Both the position numbers and the translations under genes were made by a program. DNA of 64,000 nt, from the NCBI GenBank assembly GCA_963826475.1, contig CAWGXC010000003.1:1302001-1366000 (forward strand). The letters are read 5' to 3'. Shown piece by piece: positions 6,629-15,236 of the stretch (within the stretch, counting starts at the first letter, position 1; every line of letters begins with the position of its first letter). The notes beneath the pieces are model-generated. The model was not told the origin of the DNA and did no database searches. It saw nothing but the letters and a program-made list of their open reading frames with translations. This stretch comes from RHKX01 sp963826475 (GTDB lineage: Bacteria; Actinomycetota; Thermoleophilia; Solirubrobacterales; 70-9).

Positions 6629-9600
6629 CTACCCGCAAGCGGTACGAGTCTCTCGCATGCCCCAGTTCTGGAGCGTGCCGATATCTGCTGCGGCGCTATC
6701 CACGACCTTCAGCGTCCAGGTGCCGGCGGCAGGAGTGCCATCGAGCGCCGAAAGCGGCTGCTCGGGCCGGAACGAGCCGGTGAACGGAGCCGCACCGGCG
6801 CCGACGGCGGTCGCGGCCTCGTCGTCGAACACCGTGTTGATGAAGTTATCGCCAGAGCCGCCCCGGTGGGCAGCGAGCGCCACCGTGGTGGAGTCCGGCG
6901 CGATCAGTGAGATCGTGAGATCGCTGTCAAATGTGTGCGTCAGGCTCGGGATCCTGACATCGAGGTCCTGAATCTTGCCACCACCACTGACCACCAGATT
7001 CGAGGTCACGCCGGCGGGGTTGTTATCGGGGATCGTCTTCGGCACGTCCGTGCTGTCGCGGTCAGCCGGTGTTCCCGGCCCCCCAGTCGGAACCGCAATG
7101 TCCACGGACCCATTGCCCTGCGCCGTGGTCAGATCGAGGACCAGATCGACCGGGTTGCCGCAAACGTAGTTGCTCGCGAGCCGCACGCGAAAAGCAGTCG
7201 TGTTGGTTTTCGTTCCGTCCACGGCGATATCCGGGTAGGCCGAGCTCGATACGGGCACCGTGGTCCTCGGCGGGCCGCCCAGGACGGCGCTGATCCCCGA
7301 CGCCGTGGATGTACCGACATTGAGCAGCCGCTCCTTCAGCCGGAACTGTTCCCCGGGTTCGATGTAGCCATCACCGTCGCCGACCTCGGTTATCCCTGAG
7401 TTGTCGTGGACGAGCACCGGACCCGTCTCGACGTTGCCGTTGGAAACGACCAGCGCGAAGTCCTGGTCGGTCGTATCGGCGTTGCCGGGAACGCCGTCGC
7501 CCGGAATGTTGGTAGCCCTGACGTCGACCGTGAAGCGGCCCGTGCTGCCCGCCGGCAAGAAGACGTTCTCCACGTTGTTGCGGGGGTCTGCCGTACCGCC
7601 GGTGACGGACTGGCCGCTTGAGAGCACGTTGCCCTTATAGCTCTGACCTCCGGCGTGGACGATCAGATCGAGGTCGTTCACGAACGCGTTGCCCGCCGTC
7701 GGCCCCGGTGCATCCGTGTAAGCCAGAGTGACCTTGAGCGGCTTGGACGTATCCGCGATCGCGTAGGTGCTGCGGCGCAACTGGCCGGTCGCGGAAAGGC
7801 GCGAGCTCTGATCGAGATAGGCGCGCTGGGTTCCGTCAAGCACGTTCTTCAGGCTGATGCGGCCCCAGCCCTGGGTTTGGGTCGGAGCGTTGCCGCTGAT
7901 GCCTCCTGCGCCGTCCTGACCGCCGACCTGGTCAACAGCGGTATTGACCATCAGAGCCTTGGTCATCGCCGGGGAGGGAACGGCGGTACCGCCACCAACC
8001 TCGCGGCGATACCAGTCGCGGATCAGCGCTGCAAAGCCGCTGACCTCCGGGGCCGCCTGCGATGTGCCGGAGACGAGTGTGTAGACGGCACTGCCCGCCG
8101 GAAACTGAGGGTTGCAGGTGCCGGACCCGTTGAAATCCGCTCCCGTCTGCGGCTGAGCGCCGGTCACGTGGGTGCCGGGGGCGACGACATCAGGCTTCAG
8201 CCGGCCATCGTCGGTGGGACCGCGGCTGGAGAAGTCGATGATGTCCCTCGCGTTGTCAGCACCGGAGTCGAGCACGCCACAGCCGTCGCTGCCGCCGATT
8301 GGACGAACGTTCTCTGAAGCGCCCACCGTGATCACGTTCTTCGCGGTACCCGGCGATCCGATCGTGTTTCCGCCTGCTCCGGAGTTACCTGCAGAGAAGA
8401 CGTTCGTCATCTGCTGATTTCCGGCCACTCCGGGCTGAGCGTCCCGCACCAGGAAGTCGAATTCTCGGCTGTCGGCCGTGTAGGCGCCGCCGACAGCCGC
8501 GCCCCACGAATTATTGGAGATTCTCGCTCCGGCTGTGTACGCCGCCGAGCGGAGGCTCGAAAAACTCGTCGTGACGTCGTAGGAACCCATACAGTTGAAG
8601 ATCTTGGTTGCGCCGAGGCGCGCCCTCGGCGCGATGCCGAGCCCGTAGTTGAAACCCCCGGCGTCCTCGAAAGTGGCTCCTGTGAGCCTGTTGAAGCCAG
8701 CCGCAATCGACGCGACGTTGGTACCGTGACCGCCGCAATCGCGGGCGTCAAAGTCTGCGGCGGTTGCTTCCTGTGCGTACTTGATCCGGCTCGCTGAAGT
8801 GTTGTTTCCATTGATGTAGAAGTCGCTGTGGGAGCCGGCCGGAACGGGGACCACCCCCTTGTCCAAGCCTTCGTCGGTGATGTCGATCGTGTCCGGAGCA
8901 AGCGACGCCGGGAAGCCGTTCGTAGTGAGGAAGCTCAGATAGTTCGGCGGCGAGAGCGTTGTGCCCCCCGCATTCACGCGCCCAGCGACGATCGCCGCGG
9001 CGCGCTCATCGAGCAGCTCGGGCTCGATCCATGGCTCGACGCTCACCACGCCCGGATCAGCAGCCAGCGCATCCACGTCATCGGCGTGGAGCGCGGCGAA
9101 CTCCGTCACCGTGCCGCCGTAAACCGCATGTGCGCGAAGCTCCTCGCCCCCGGCGAGCACCTTGCGTGCGCCCGCACCGGGCGCACCGGCGAGCGTTTCT
9201 ACAGCGACCTTGACCGTGCCCGCGGAGTCGATCCCCGGTGCGGTTTTTTCCGCCGCCGTGAACGGCGTCACGCCCCGAACTTCGCCCCTGTCGGCGAGGT
9301 CGGCGAGGGCTCGGGTCTGCGCCCCCGTCGCGTAGACGACGTACGCGTTTTCTGAGATATAGGTGACTACCGTCGCACCCGTCTTGCGGAGGGACGCGAG
9401 CCATGAATCCTTGATGGGCCCGACGAATTGCACGATCGCGAGGGTTGAGTCGGCACTCGCGGTGAGCTCGGGCTCATTTGAAGGATCAATCTGCCCGTCG
9501 GCGACCGCCACCGTGGACATGTTGTCGCGCAGATCGGCCCCGGCATCCGCAAGCCCGTCATTGGCCGAACCGTCTGCCGAGACGAGGACGAACGAGGGAT

Positions 9601-9832
9601 AGCTCGCGATCGTCTCGGCATTGGCCGCGTCCATCGCAGCTTTGCCCTCGACGGTGGTGGGGACGAGGTAGACGTGGCGACCGTGGAGTTCACCGGTCGT
9701 CGTCCCGTTGAATGGGACGGGAGCTTGCTTGCCCCCGGCGACAGCGCCAGCTGGGACTCCCCCAATTACGAAAACAAGTACGAACACTGCGCACGCGGTG
9801 ATCGCCTGCCGTCGAGTTCCCCGATCACGCAT
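6629..9832 (-). CDS. S8 family serine peptidase (subtilase) with P-domain
   Basis: 1067-residue secreted subtilisin-like protease. A signal peptide (about residues 8-33) precedes a long prodomain of nearly 280 residues. The catalytic region has Asp about 320 (DITDEGLDKG), His369 (GGHGTNVASIAAG), the oxyanion Asn483 (AGNSGAGG) and Ser591 (SGTSQAAPEVSG). An Ig/CARDB-like beta region follows, then a C-terminal proprotein-convertase P-domain (about 930-1065) with THTFDSDLTISLIAPD and PAAGTWTLKVVDSA. The gene stands alone behind a strong promoter at 9864-9892, with GGGGG 8 bases before the ATG. It is probably an extracellular protease; the physiological substrate is unknown. Confidence 0.93.
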   Translation of the reverse strand: MRDRGTRRQAITACAVFVLVFVIGGVPAGAVAGGKQAPVPFNGTTTGELHGRHVYLVPTTVEGKAAMDAANAETIASYPSFVLVSADGSANDGLADAGADLRDNMSTVAVADGQIDPSNEPELTASADSTLAIVQFVGPIKDSWLASLRKTGATVVTYISENAYVVYATGAQTRALADLADRGEVRGVTPFTAAEKTAPGIDSAGTVKVAVETLAGAPGAGARKVLAGGEELRAHAVYGGTVTEFAALHADDVDALAADPGVVSVEPWIEPELLDERAAAIVAGRVNAGGTTLSPPNYLSFLTTNGFPASLAPDTIDITDEGLDKGVVPVPAGSHSDFYINGNNTSASRIKYAQEATAADFDARDCGGHGTNVASIAAGFNRLTGATFEDAGGFNYGLGIAPRARLGATKIFNCMGSYDVTTSFSSLRSAAYTAGARISNNSWGAAVGGAYTADSREFDFLVRDAQPGVAGNQQMTNVFSAGNSGAGGNTIGSPGTAKNVITVGASENVRPIGGSDGCGVLDSGADNARDIIDFSSRGPTDDGRLKPDVVAPGTHVTGAQPQTGADFNGSGTCNPQFPAGSAVYTLVSGTSQAAPEVSGFAALIRDWYRREVGGGTAVPSPAMTKALMVNTAVDQVGGQDGAGGISGNAPTQTQGWGRISLKNVLDGTQRAYLDQSSRLSATGQLRRSTYAIADTSKPLKVTLAYTDAPGPTAGNAFVNDLDLIVHAGGQSYKGNVLSSGQSVTGGTADPRNNVENVFLPAGSTGRFTVDVRATNIPGDGVPGNADTTDQDFALVVSNGNVETGPVLVHDNSGITEVGDGDGYIEPGEQFRLKERLLNVGTSTASGISAVLGGPPRTTVPVSSSAYPDIAVDGTKTNTTAFRVRLASNYVCGNPVDLVLDLTTAQGNGSVDIAVPTGGPGTPADRDSTDVPKTIPDNNPAGVTSNLVVSGGGKIQDLDVRIPSLTHTFDSDLTISLIAPDSTTVALAAHRGGSGDNFINTVFDDEAATAVGAGAAPFTGSFRPEQPLSALDGTPAAGTWTLKVVDSAAADIGTLQNWGMRETRTACG

Positions 9833-9863
9833 CTATTTGCCCCCGACCCTAGTTTACGACCGC

Positions 9864-9892
9864 AAAATATGGCCTAAACCAGTACTTGTCAA
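9864..9892 (-). promoter_or_regulatory. Strong promoter of the subtilase gene
   Basis: On the minus strand TTGACA (9892-9887), a 17-base spacer and TATTTT (9869-9864) give a near-consensus housekeeping promoter. Transcription would start near 9857, leaving a leader of about 25 bases. It lies in a markedly AT-richer stretch (about 9840-9930). Confidence 0.7.
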
Positions 9893-10035
9893 CCCGATTT
9901 TTTATTCATTCATCACGCTTGTCCGATGCGTCGTCAACGCTGGCGCCGATCGAAAGGCCGGATCACCGCGAGGATCAGACGACCATCATCCACAACCAGA
10001 TACGCCTGACCCATCATCCCTGGCCCCGGGAAACT

Positions 10036-10109
10036 CGAAAGCCGCCTGGCGAGAGGCGGCCTTCGTACAGCGGGGGACAGATTTGAACCTGTGATCTCCG
10101 GATTGTGAG
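10036..10109 (-). pseudogene. tRNA-fMet 3'-half remnant with its terminator hairpin (direct repeat, left copy)
   Basis: These 74 bases are a near-copy of 12534-12607, where the intact initiator tRNA and its terminator lie. The first 32 bases are identical, including the hairpin GCCGCCT/AGGCGGC (10041-10060), and the T-arm and 3' anticodon arm are also retained. The T-stem has a base deleted, the anticodon position reads CAC instead of CAU, and the 5' half does not pair, so no cloverleaf forms. This is what a duplicated attachment site or partial duplication leaves behind. Apart from this copy and the inverted repeat at 10185-10210, I see nothing in the 455-bp gap 9833-10287 beyond the subtilase promoter. 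Confidence 0.65.
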
Positions 10110-10184
10110 ATGCCATCGGGCGAGCTTCTCAACAACTCTACGCTCGCCTCAGGCATGAACTGGGTGATCACTTAGATTCGCCCG

Positions 10185-10210
10185 GTTCGGTACCACGGCT
10201 GGCACCGAAC
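10185..10210. repeat. Inverted repeat downstream of uvsE
   Basis: GTTCGGT (10185-10191) pairs with ACCGAAC (10204-10210), and an inner CCA/TGG extends the stem. There is no T-tract. It may act as a weak terminator for uvsE; otherwise its role is unknown. Confidence 0.35.
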
Positions 10211-10287
10211 GATCTTGAGGGCCTGATCTTCCAGGCTGCTGACCTATGCGCCCTCAAATACATGAGCGCGCACCGCTCTGGCGACAT

Positions 10288-11277
10288 CTATCGCGCAGGC
10301 CGCTCTGCGCTGCGGTATGTCGGTGCCCGGATTCCGTCCAGCCCTCGCGCTGCGAGCTGCTCCCGCAGCCTCAGCAACGCGAGGTCCTTCGCCTTCGCCT
10401 CGAGCATCACGTCGAACTCCCGAGTGACGGCGGAGTCGGCGAGGAAGTGCTCGAATGCGATCGGATCGATCAGGTCGGCATGGGCGCGAAGCTGCGGTAG
10501 AACGGGGCGGCGCTCGACCCGGCGGCCGACCCTGCGCTTGCTCTCGGTGACGTCCAGGCGGGGCGAGGAGAAGTGGATCTTGGGCGTCTGTTCGGAGGGC
10601 CATGTCGCGAGCGCGAGCGCCAACGCCTCGGTATCGGCAATCCCAGAGGGGTCGTGACAGTGGTGGTGGAGGATGTCCCAGACGACCCGCAGTCCGGCGC
10701 GCTCGGCGAGCGGCAGAAGGTCCGTGAGGGCGTAGCTGCGATCGTCGTTCTCGATCACCAGCCGGCCGCGAGCACCAGCGGAGAGACCTTCGAGGCCGGC
10801 CTCGAAACGCTCGATCCCGGCCTCCACTCCGCCCGCAGCGCCGCCGATGTGGAGGACGATTACAGCCTCCGCCGGCTGACCCATCGCATCGAGGATTGCA
10901 GCATGGGACTCGAGATCAGCGATCGCGGCGGCGCGAACATCCCGATTCTCGGAGTTGAGCACCGTGTACTGCCCCGGGTGAAAAGAGAGCCTGATGCCGA
11001 GCTCGGTGGCTAGCGCACCAACCGCGGCAAGCTGCTCTGCGCAGTCTGCCACTTGCCCGTGAAACTGGGTGTACTCGGGGTGGGTAGCGTAGGGCGCCAG
11101 GCCGCTCGGCATTCGGTACATCCCGATCCGGTGCTCCGCGAGGTAGTCGAGGATCGCCCGCAACCGCTCGAGCGAGACGCTCAGGTGCGGATCAGACTGC
11201 CAGCGGCGGGTGTCGTGGGACGGCAGGCCGCCCCCTCCCAGCACCTTGACCGCGAAGCCGAGACGGCGGACGCTCAC
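10288..11277 (-). CDS. uvsE: UV damage repair endonuclease UvsE
   Basis: UvsE/UVDE enzyme, which nicks DNA 5' of UV photoproducts in an alternative excision-repair pathway. The TIM-barrel motifs are clear: RLGFAVKVLG at the start, RMPSGLAPY, LSFHPGQYTVL, VLHIGGAAGG, LVIENDDRSY, VVWDILHHHCHD and KIHFSSPR, carrying the His, Glu and Asp metal ligands. I place the start at the GTG at 11277 (VSVRRLGFAVK), giving 329 residues, close to the family length. An ATG at 11409 would add 44 residues with no family similarity. The gene lies in the segment flanked by tRNA-fMet 3'-end repeats. Confidence 0.9.
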   Translation of the reverse strand: MSVRRLGFAVKVLGGGGLPSHDTRRWQSDPHLSVSLERLRAILDYLAEHRIGMYRMPSGLAPYATHPEYTQFHGQVADCAEQLAAVGALATELGIRLSFHPGQYTVLNSENRDVRAAAIADLESHAAILDAMGQPAEAVIVLHIGGAAGGVEAGIERFEAGLEGLSAGARGRLVIENDDRSYALTDLLPLAERAGLRVVWDILHHHCHDPSGIADTEALALALATWPSEQTPKIHFSSPRLDVTESKRRVGRRVERRPVLPQLRAHADLIDPIAFEHFLADSAVTREFDVMLEAKAKDLALLRLREQLAARGLDGIRAPTYRSAERPAR

Positions 11278-11494
11278 GGATTCGAACCACCGGTCTCGGG
11301 CCGGTCCGGGGCGCCGATCACGTGCGGCGGGCATCTGCACAGACGCCGTGGCCAGCCCTGGGGCGGGGACGCGTCTGCATAGAAGGCGTAGGAATTCGGC
11401 ATAGCTCACCCATCGGTCGGGACTCTCTCAGAGTTCAGCTCCGCGCAACGGCCCTCCCTACACTGCCCTCGGCCTTCGACAGACGGAGAACGAA

Positions 11495-11767
11495 ATGATC
11501 GGCGCCCTGATCCTCGGCCTCGCAGCCGGTTTCATCGGAAAAGCCCTCATGCCCGGCAAGGATCCGGGCAGCTTCTTCGCGACGATCCTCCTCGGCCTCG
11601 CGGGCGCGGCTGTCGGCTGGCTCATCTTTACCAAGGCGCTCGGTATCGGCGACACCGACGCCTTCGACCTAGGCGGCCTCGTTGGAGCGATCATCGGCGT
11701 TGTGATCTTGCTCCTCGCGTACCGCAAGTTCGTCGGTGGCAGCGAGACCACGCGCGCCAAGACCTAG
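11495..11767 (+). CDS. GlsB/YeaQ/YmgE family stress-response membrane protein
   Basis: 90-residue inner-membrane protein of the transglycosylase-associated family. Glycine-rich hydrophobic segments (IGALILGLAAGFIGKAL, FFATILLGLAGAAVGWL, LVGAIIGVVILLLAYR) give three membrane spans. GGAG lies 7 bases before the ATG. Family members are induced by stress, but their biochemical role is unsettled. It is the only plus-strand gene in the tRNA-flanked segment. Confidence 0.88.
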   Translation: MIGALILGLAAGFIGKALMPGKDPGSFFATILLGLAGAAVGWLIFTKALGIGDTDAFDLGGLVGAIIGVVILLLAYRKFVGGSETTRAKT

Positions 11768-11837
11768 CGGCCTGGGGCGGGCCTGCCCGGGCTGTGCGCA
11801 GCCAGATGCGCTCCCCTTGCGGTGGCACCACTGCCGA

Positions 11838-12380
11838 TCACTTCTGCGACCCATCCCCACCGGGCCGAGCCGAAAACCCTTCACCACGCCCGATCCTCAG
11901 GGGCCCACCAGAGCCGGGCGTAACCTCAGTTCTGCCGCGGCCACGCAGCTCCAGTACCCCTTCGCCGGTCCCCTCGGCTGCGATCTCACGGGCGAGGCCC
12001 ACCAAGTCGCGCCATCGATCACCGCCGATCACCCTGGCGGGCTCCGAGGGGCAGATTGTCGACCCCGGATCGCGCGAGCGAAGCAGCGCCCGCATGCAGG
12101 CCGCGAGCCGCTCCCGTCGGCCCTCGTCGCTGGGCGTCTCCCACCACGGCTCGCCGCGCTCGCCCAGGGCAACCTTCGCATCACTCACCCGCGAGCGCGC
12201 GAGACGCTCAGAGGACTCATTCTCGGCCGCCCCGACCGCGCGCCGGGCTGCCATCAGCTCCCGGACCAACTGCTTACGCAGCGTCTCGGGAATCGAGGGA
12301 TCGCTGGCCCGCCAACGCCGGCCACCGATCAACAAGTAGCGGCCGTCCTCGGTGCGAGAGGGCTCACCTGCCCCGGGCAC
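11838..12380 (-). CDS. DUF3253 domain-containing protein
   Basis: About 180 residues. The N-terminal half (GRYLLIGGRRWRASDPSIP, then ELMAARRAV and AKVALGERGEPWWE) is the segment that often accompanies DUF3253. The C-terminal half (LRSRDPGSTICPSEPARVI and GDRWRDLVGLAREIA) is the DUF3253 winged-helix-like region. Function is unknown; the C-terminal fold suggests nucleic-acid binding. The start is uncertain: a GTG at 12380 with GAAGGG upstream fits the conserved region, whereas an ATG at 12455 would add 25 unconserved residues. It lies inside the tRNA-repeat-flanked segment. Confidence 0.72.
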   Translation of the reverse strand: MPGAGEPSRTEDGRYLLIGGRRWRASDPSIPETLRKQLVRELMAARRAVGAAENESSERLARSRVSDAKVALGERGEPWWETPSDEGRRERLAACMRALLRSRDPGSTICPSEPARVIGGDRWRDLVGLAREIAAEGTGEGVLELRGRGRTEVTPGSGGPLRIGRGEGFSARPGGDGSQK

Positions 12381-12529
12381 CCTAGCCAGACCCTTCGTGG
12401 TCGAAGCTCTGCAGCTTCTCGAACATCCCATCCTCCAGCGGCGCGACTGCGGCAACGTCTATCCGACCCAGCTCGGCTGATGGATCGACCCAGGCGGCGA
12501 CAAGGCTAGTCTGCCGCTCGCCCCCAGAA

Positions 12530-12558
12530 AGCACGAAAGCCGCCTGGCGAGAGGCGGC
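12530..12558 (-). terminator. Intrinsic terminator of tRNA-fMet
   Basis: On the minus strand GCCGCCT, a 6-base loop and AGGCGGC (12558-12539) are followed by TTTCGTGCTTTCT. A near-perfect duplicate of this hairpin lies at 10041-10060. Confidence 0.7.
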
Positions 12559-12565
12559 CTTCGTA

Positions 12566-12639
<74 letters not shown>

Positions 12640-12701
12640 GCGTGCGCTGAATCCTAGCAGCGGACCATCGCTCCGCCGAGATTTAAAGCCGGTCGATCAA
12701 A

Positions 12702-12842
12702 TCATGCACTCGAGCGGGACTTGGGCGGCACGGGCATCGGCGCCTGGGCGGGATATCTGAGGTCGGCGAGGATCTCAGACTCGGTGATCGTGATCGTCAT
12801 CGGTCGGACCTTGGTCTTCAGAGCTGTCTCGATGCGGTTCAT
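12702..12842 (-). CDS. Small protein of 46 residues, unknown
   Basis: Short ATG-initiated frame beginning MNRIETALKTKVRPMTITI and ending in a Pro-rich, basic tail (PMPVPPKSRSSA). The case for it being real is a GGAG five bases before the ATG and strong GC bias at third codon positions throughout. It occupies most of an otherwise empty 300-bp gap and is divergent from the HxlR regulator. No family recognised. An in-frame ATG at 12941 would extend it into the HxlR promoter region and is less likely. Confidence 0.4.
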   Translation of the reverse strand: MNRIETALKTKVRPMTITITESEILADLRYPAQAPMPVPPKSRSSA

Positions 12843-12945
12843 CGTGACTCCAGGGGAGGCGCCTGTCCCACAGCACCAGAGTTGTTTGACGAAACGCAGA
12901 GTATCAGGGTTGCGTGATGAAACTCTCTGTGCAAGAGTCACACTG

Positions 12946-13410
12946 ATGCTGAACAGGACCTATGAGAACCAGGACTGCTCGATCGCGCGATCGCTCGAGA
13001 TCCTCGGCGAGCGCTGGACGTTCTTGATCGTCCGCGACGTCTTCAACGGCAGGCGACGCTTCGATCAGCTCCAGGATGGACTCGGCGTCGCGCGCAACGT
13101 TCTCGCCAACCGTCTTGCACGGCTGCTCGAGGAGGGAATCCTCGAAAAGCGCGCCTATCAGCAGCGTCCCGCCCGCTTCGAATACCGCCTGACCGAGAAG
13201 GGCATCGACCTCTGGCCGATCCTGATCGCGATGCTCGAGTGGGGGGACCGGCACGCGCCCGGCCCCGACGGCCCACCCATGGTGGTCCGCCACAAGTCCT
13301 GCGACGGCATCGTCGACGGGCGCGGGACCTGTCGGGATTGCGGAGAACGGCTCGACGCTCGCGACGCCTATCCGGTCCGGCCCGGCGTCACCGAACCGGT
13401 CTCGGCCTGA
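12946..13410 (+). CDS. HxlR family transcriptional regulator
   Basis: 154-residue DNA-binding protein of the HxlR/MarR-like winged-helix class. The typical beginning is present (YENQDCSIARSLEILGERWT), then FNGRRRFDQLQ and a recognition-helix region ARNVLANRLARLLEEGILEK. The C-terminus has a Cys pattern, CDGIVDGRGTCRDCGE, that could bind zinc. The ATG at 12946 fits the family length; the frame is open upstream, but that part is not conserved. An imperfect inverted repeat (AGTnTCA-N11-TGAnACT) about 20-40 bases upstream is a candidate operator. No target gene is evident. Confidence 0.85.
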   Translation: MLNRTYENQDCSIARSLEILGERWTFLIVRDVFNGRRRFDQLQDGLGVARNVLANRLARLLEEGILEKRAYQQRPARFEYRLTEKGIDLWPILIAMLEWGDRHAPGPDGPPMVVRHKSCDGIVDGRGTCRDCGERLDARDAYPVRPGVTEPVSA

Positions 13411-13425
13411 CCCCGAAGCTCGCCC

Positions 13426-13791
13426 TCAGAGCAGCCCCCCGAGCGCTCGGCCGAGCGCGACCATCGCGATGCCCGCGCCCAGGCTCACCGCGACGTTGAT
13501 CGCGAGGAGGCTCCGCTCACCGTCCTCGCCGAGTCGCTGGGACTCAAGCATCCAGGTCGAGAACGTCGTGTAGGAGCCGACCGTGGCCGTGCCGGCGAGC
13601 AGCAGCAGACCATCCCGCGCTTCGAGGCCGACGAGCAACCCGAGCAGGAACGCTCCGCTGAGGTTGACGACGAACGTGCCGAGGGGGAACTCGCCGCGGC
13701 CGCGCGCGCTGATCGCGCTGTCGACGGTGAATCTGGCGACGGCTCCGAACCCGCTGAGGGCGGCCGCCGCAAGCAGTTGCCCCGCGCTCAT
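13426..13791 (-). CDS. crcB: Fluoride channel subunit CrcB/FluC (first of pair)
   Basis: 121-residue four-helix membrane protein that exports fluoride as an antiparallel dimer. Family signatures are present: GFGAVARF near the N-terminus, NLSGAFLLG (pore Asn) and GSYTTFSTWMLE (Phe-box helix break). It overlaps the second crcB copy by 4 bases (13788-13791), so the two are probably co-translated and form a heterodimer, as in other Gram-positive bacteria with tandem genes. Confidence 0.92.
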   Translation of the reverse strand: MSAGQLLAAAALSGFGAVARFTVDSAISARGRGEFPLGTFVVNLSGAFLLGLLVGLEARDGLLLLAGTATVGSYTTFSTWMLESQRLGEDGERSLLAINVAVSLGAGIAMVALGRALGGLL

Positions 13792-14198
13792 GGGACCAAC
13801 CCGAGCCGCCGGGTCGCCGCGGTCGCGAGGTGGACGCCCACGAGGCCTGCGGCGAGGCTCGCACCCGCGTAGGCGAAGGCCATGGCGAAGCGCTCGTCGT
13901 CGATCATCTCCAGCAATTCGAGCTGCAATGCCGAGAAGGTCGTCAACGCGCCACAGAAGCCGTTACCGACCAGCGGCCTTCGGTAAGCGGGAAGCGGCGC
14001 GGATTCGTGGTGGCGGGTGACCACGAAGCCGAGCAGCAGGGTACCGGCGAGATTGACCGCGAAAGTCACCCAGGGCCAGCCATTGCCCGGGTCGTATCCG
14101 TTTGCGAGGACCGTTCGCAGCAACCCCCCGAGGGCGCCGCCGAGGGCGACCGCGAGCATGTCGTGGCGGGTCGGCAGCGTGGACTTCCGGATGCTCAT
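13788..14198 (-). CDS. crcB: Fluoride channel subunit CrcB/FluC (second of pair)
   Basis: 136-residue partner of the adjacent CrcB, with GGALGGLLRTVLAN, FAVNLAGTLLLGF and GFCGALTTFSALQLELLE. The ATG at 14198 (MSIRKSTL) starts close before the first membrane helix; upstream ATGs would overlap the ppx gene and add a basic, unconserved stretch. The first 60 bases upstream show no fluoride-riboswitch-like sequence. The divergent ppx gene begins 62 bases away. Confidence 0.9.
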   Translation of the reverse strand: MSIRKSTLPTRHDMLAVALGGALGGLLRTVLANGYDPGNGWPWVTFAVNLAGTLLLGFVVTRHHESAPLPAYRRPLVGNGFCGALTTFSALQLELLEMIDDERFAMAFAYAGASLAAGLVGVHLATAATRRLGLVP

Positions 14199-14260
14199 TG
14201 CGGCAGCATCATGGCCCACGCGGCGGTCCCCGCTTCCACGTCCCTCTAGCATCGCCGCTC

Positions 14261-15175
14261 TTGCGAATCGCCGTGATCGACATGGGGACGAATTCAACGC
14301 GACTCCTCGTCGGCGACGTCGCGGATCGACGGGTCGATTCCATCTGCCGTGAATCCCGCGTCACTCGCCTGGGAAGGGGTGTCGAGACGTCCGGCCGACT
14401 TTCGACCGATGGCATCGAGGACGCCTGCGCGGCCATCGGCGACTACGTCGCGAGGGCGACGGAGCTGGGGGCCGAGCGGACAGTGGCGGTTGCAACCAGC
14501 GCCGTCCGCGACGCCTCAAACGGCGACGCCTTCCTGGCCGAGCTGCGCGAGCGCTTCTCGCTGCAAGGCCGCGTCATCGATGGCTCGGAGGAGGCGCAGC
14601 TCACCTACCGGGGAGCGCTCAGCGAGCGCCGCCCGGATGGCAAGACGCTCGTCATCGACATCGGCGGCGGCTCGACCGAGCTGATCGTCGGCTCCGGCCC
14701 CGAGCCCTCCTTCCACGCTTCGCTTCAGGTCGGCGTCGTCCGTCACAGCGAGCGCCATCTGCGCTCCGATCCACCCCGCTCGGACGAGCTCGAGGCGCTG
14801 GCCGAGGACGTCGGCGGGTCGCTCGAGACGGAGCTCGTCTCCAGCCCGGGCCTCAGCGCCGACACCGCGATCGCCGTTGCCGGCACCCCGGCTTCGCTGG
14901 CGGCCATCGAGCTTGCGCTCGAGAAGTTCGACGCCGAGGCCGTGGAAGGACATCGCCTCTCCCTCCCCTTCGTCCAGCAAGCCTGCTCGCGGCTGTCCTC
15001 GCTCCCGCTGGCCGAGCGACGTGAGGTCGTCGGCCTCGACCCCGACCGGGCGCCGACGATCGTGGCCGGCGTGGTCATCCTGATCAAGGTGATGCGGACG
15101 TTCGGGTTGACGGAGATCGACGTATCCGAGCGAGACATCCTCTACGGGACGGCGCTGGCGGCGGCCGAGGAGTAG
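14261..15175 (+). CDS. ppx: Ppx/GppA family exopolyphosphatase / pppGpp phosphatase
   Basis: 304-residue member of the ASKHA-fold Ppx/GppA family, which releases phosphate from polyphosphate or converts pppGpp to ppGpp. Motifs: AVIDMGTNSTRLLVGD (phosphate 1), AVATSAVRDASNG, VIDIGGGSTELIVG (phosphate 2) and IAVAGTPASLAAIE. It is the short, actinobacterial Ppx1-like form without the C-terminal helical domain. I use the TTG at 14261; a GTG at 14273 is also possible. It is convergent with pdxH across a strong inverted repeat. Confidence 0.9.
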   Translation: MRIAVIDMGTNSTRLLVGDVADRRVDSICRESRVTRLGRGVETSGRLSTDGIEDACAAIGDYVARATELGAERTVAVATSAVRDASNGDAFLAELRERFSLQGRVIDGSEEAQLTYRGALSERRPDGKTLVIDIGGGSTELIVGSGPEPSFHASLQVGVVRHSERHLRSDPPRSDELEALAEDVGGSLETELVSSPGLSADTAIAVAGTPASLAAIELALEKFDAEAVEGHRLSLPFVQQACSRLSSLPLAERREVVGLDPDRAPTIVAGVVILIKVMRTFGLTEIDVSERDILYGTALAAAEE

Positions 15176-15182
15176 CGGTGAG

Positions 15183-15219
15183 GGGCGAGTTTGAGCCGGT
15201 TACCGACCGAAACTCGCCC
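15183..15219. terminator. Bidirectional hairpin between ppx and pdxH
   Basis: GGGCGAGTTT (15183-15192) pairs perfectly with AAACTCGCCC (15210-15219), and an inner CGGT/ACCG stem gives a nested structure. It fills the 60-bp convergent gap and is likely a shared terminator for both strands. Confidence 0.6.
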
Positions 15220-15236
15220 TTCGTCGGGAGCCGACC

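Noticed and set aside
9934..10116. A 60-codon minus-strand frame ending LVVDDGRLILAVIRPFDR
   Set aside because: Its start lies inside the tRNA remnant, there is no ribosome site, and no family matches; possibly a relic but not supportable.
11278..11288. GGATTCGAACC, a tRNA T-arm-like word near the uvsE start
   Set aside because: The flanking bases do not pair as a T-stem or acceptor, so no tRNA can be folded.
14199..14260. Fluoride riboswitch upstream of crcB
   Set aside because: The conserved GGTGATGG-type leader pattern is not present on the minus strand in this gap.
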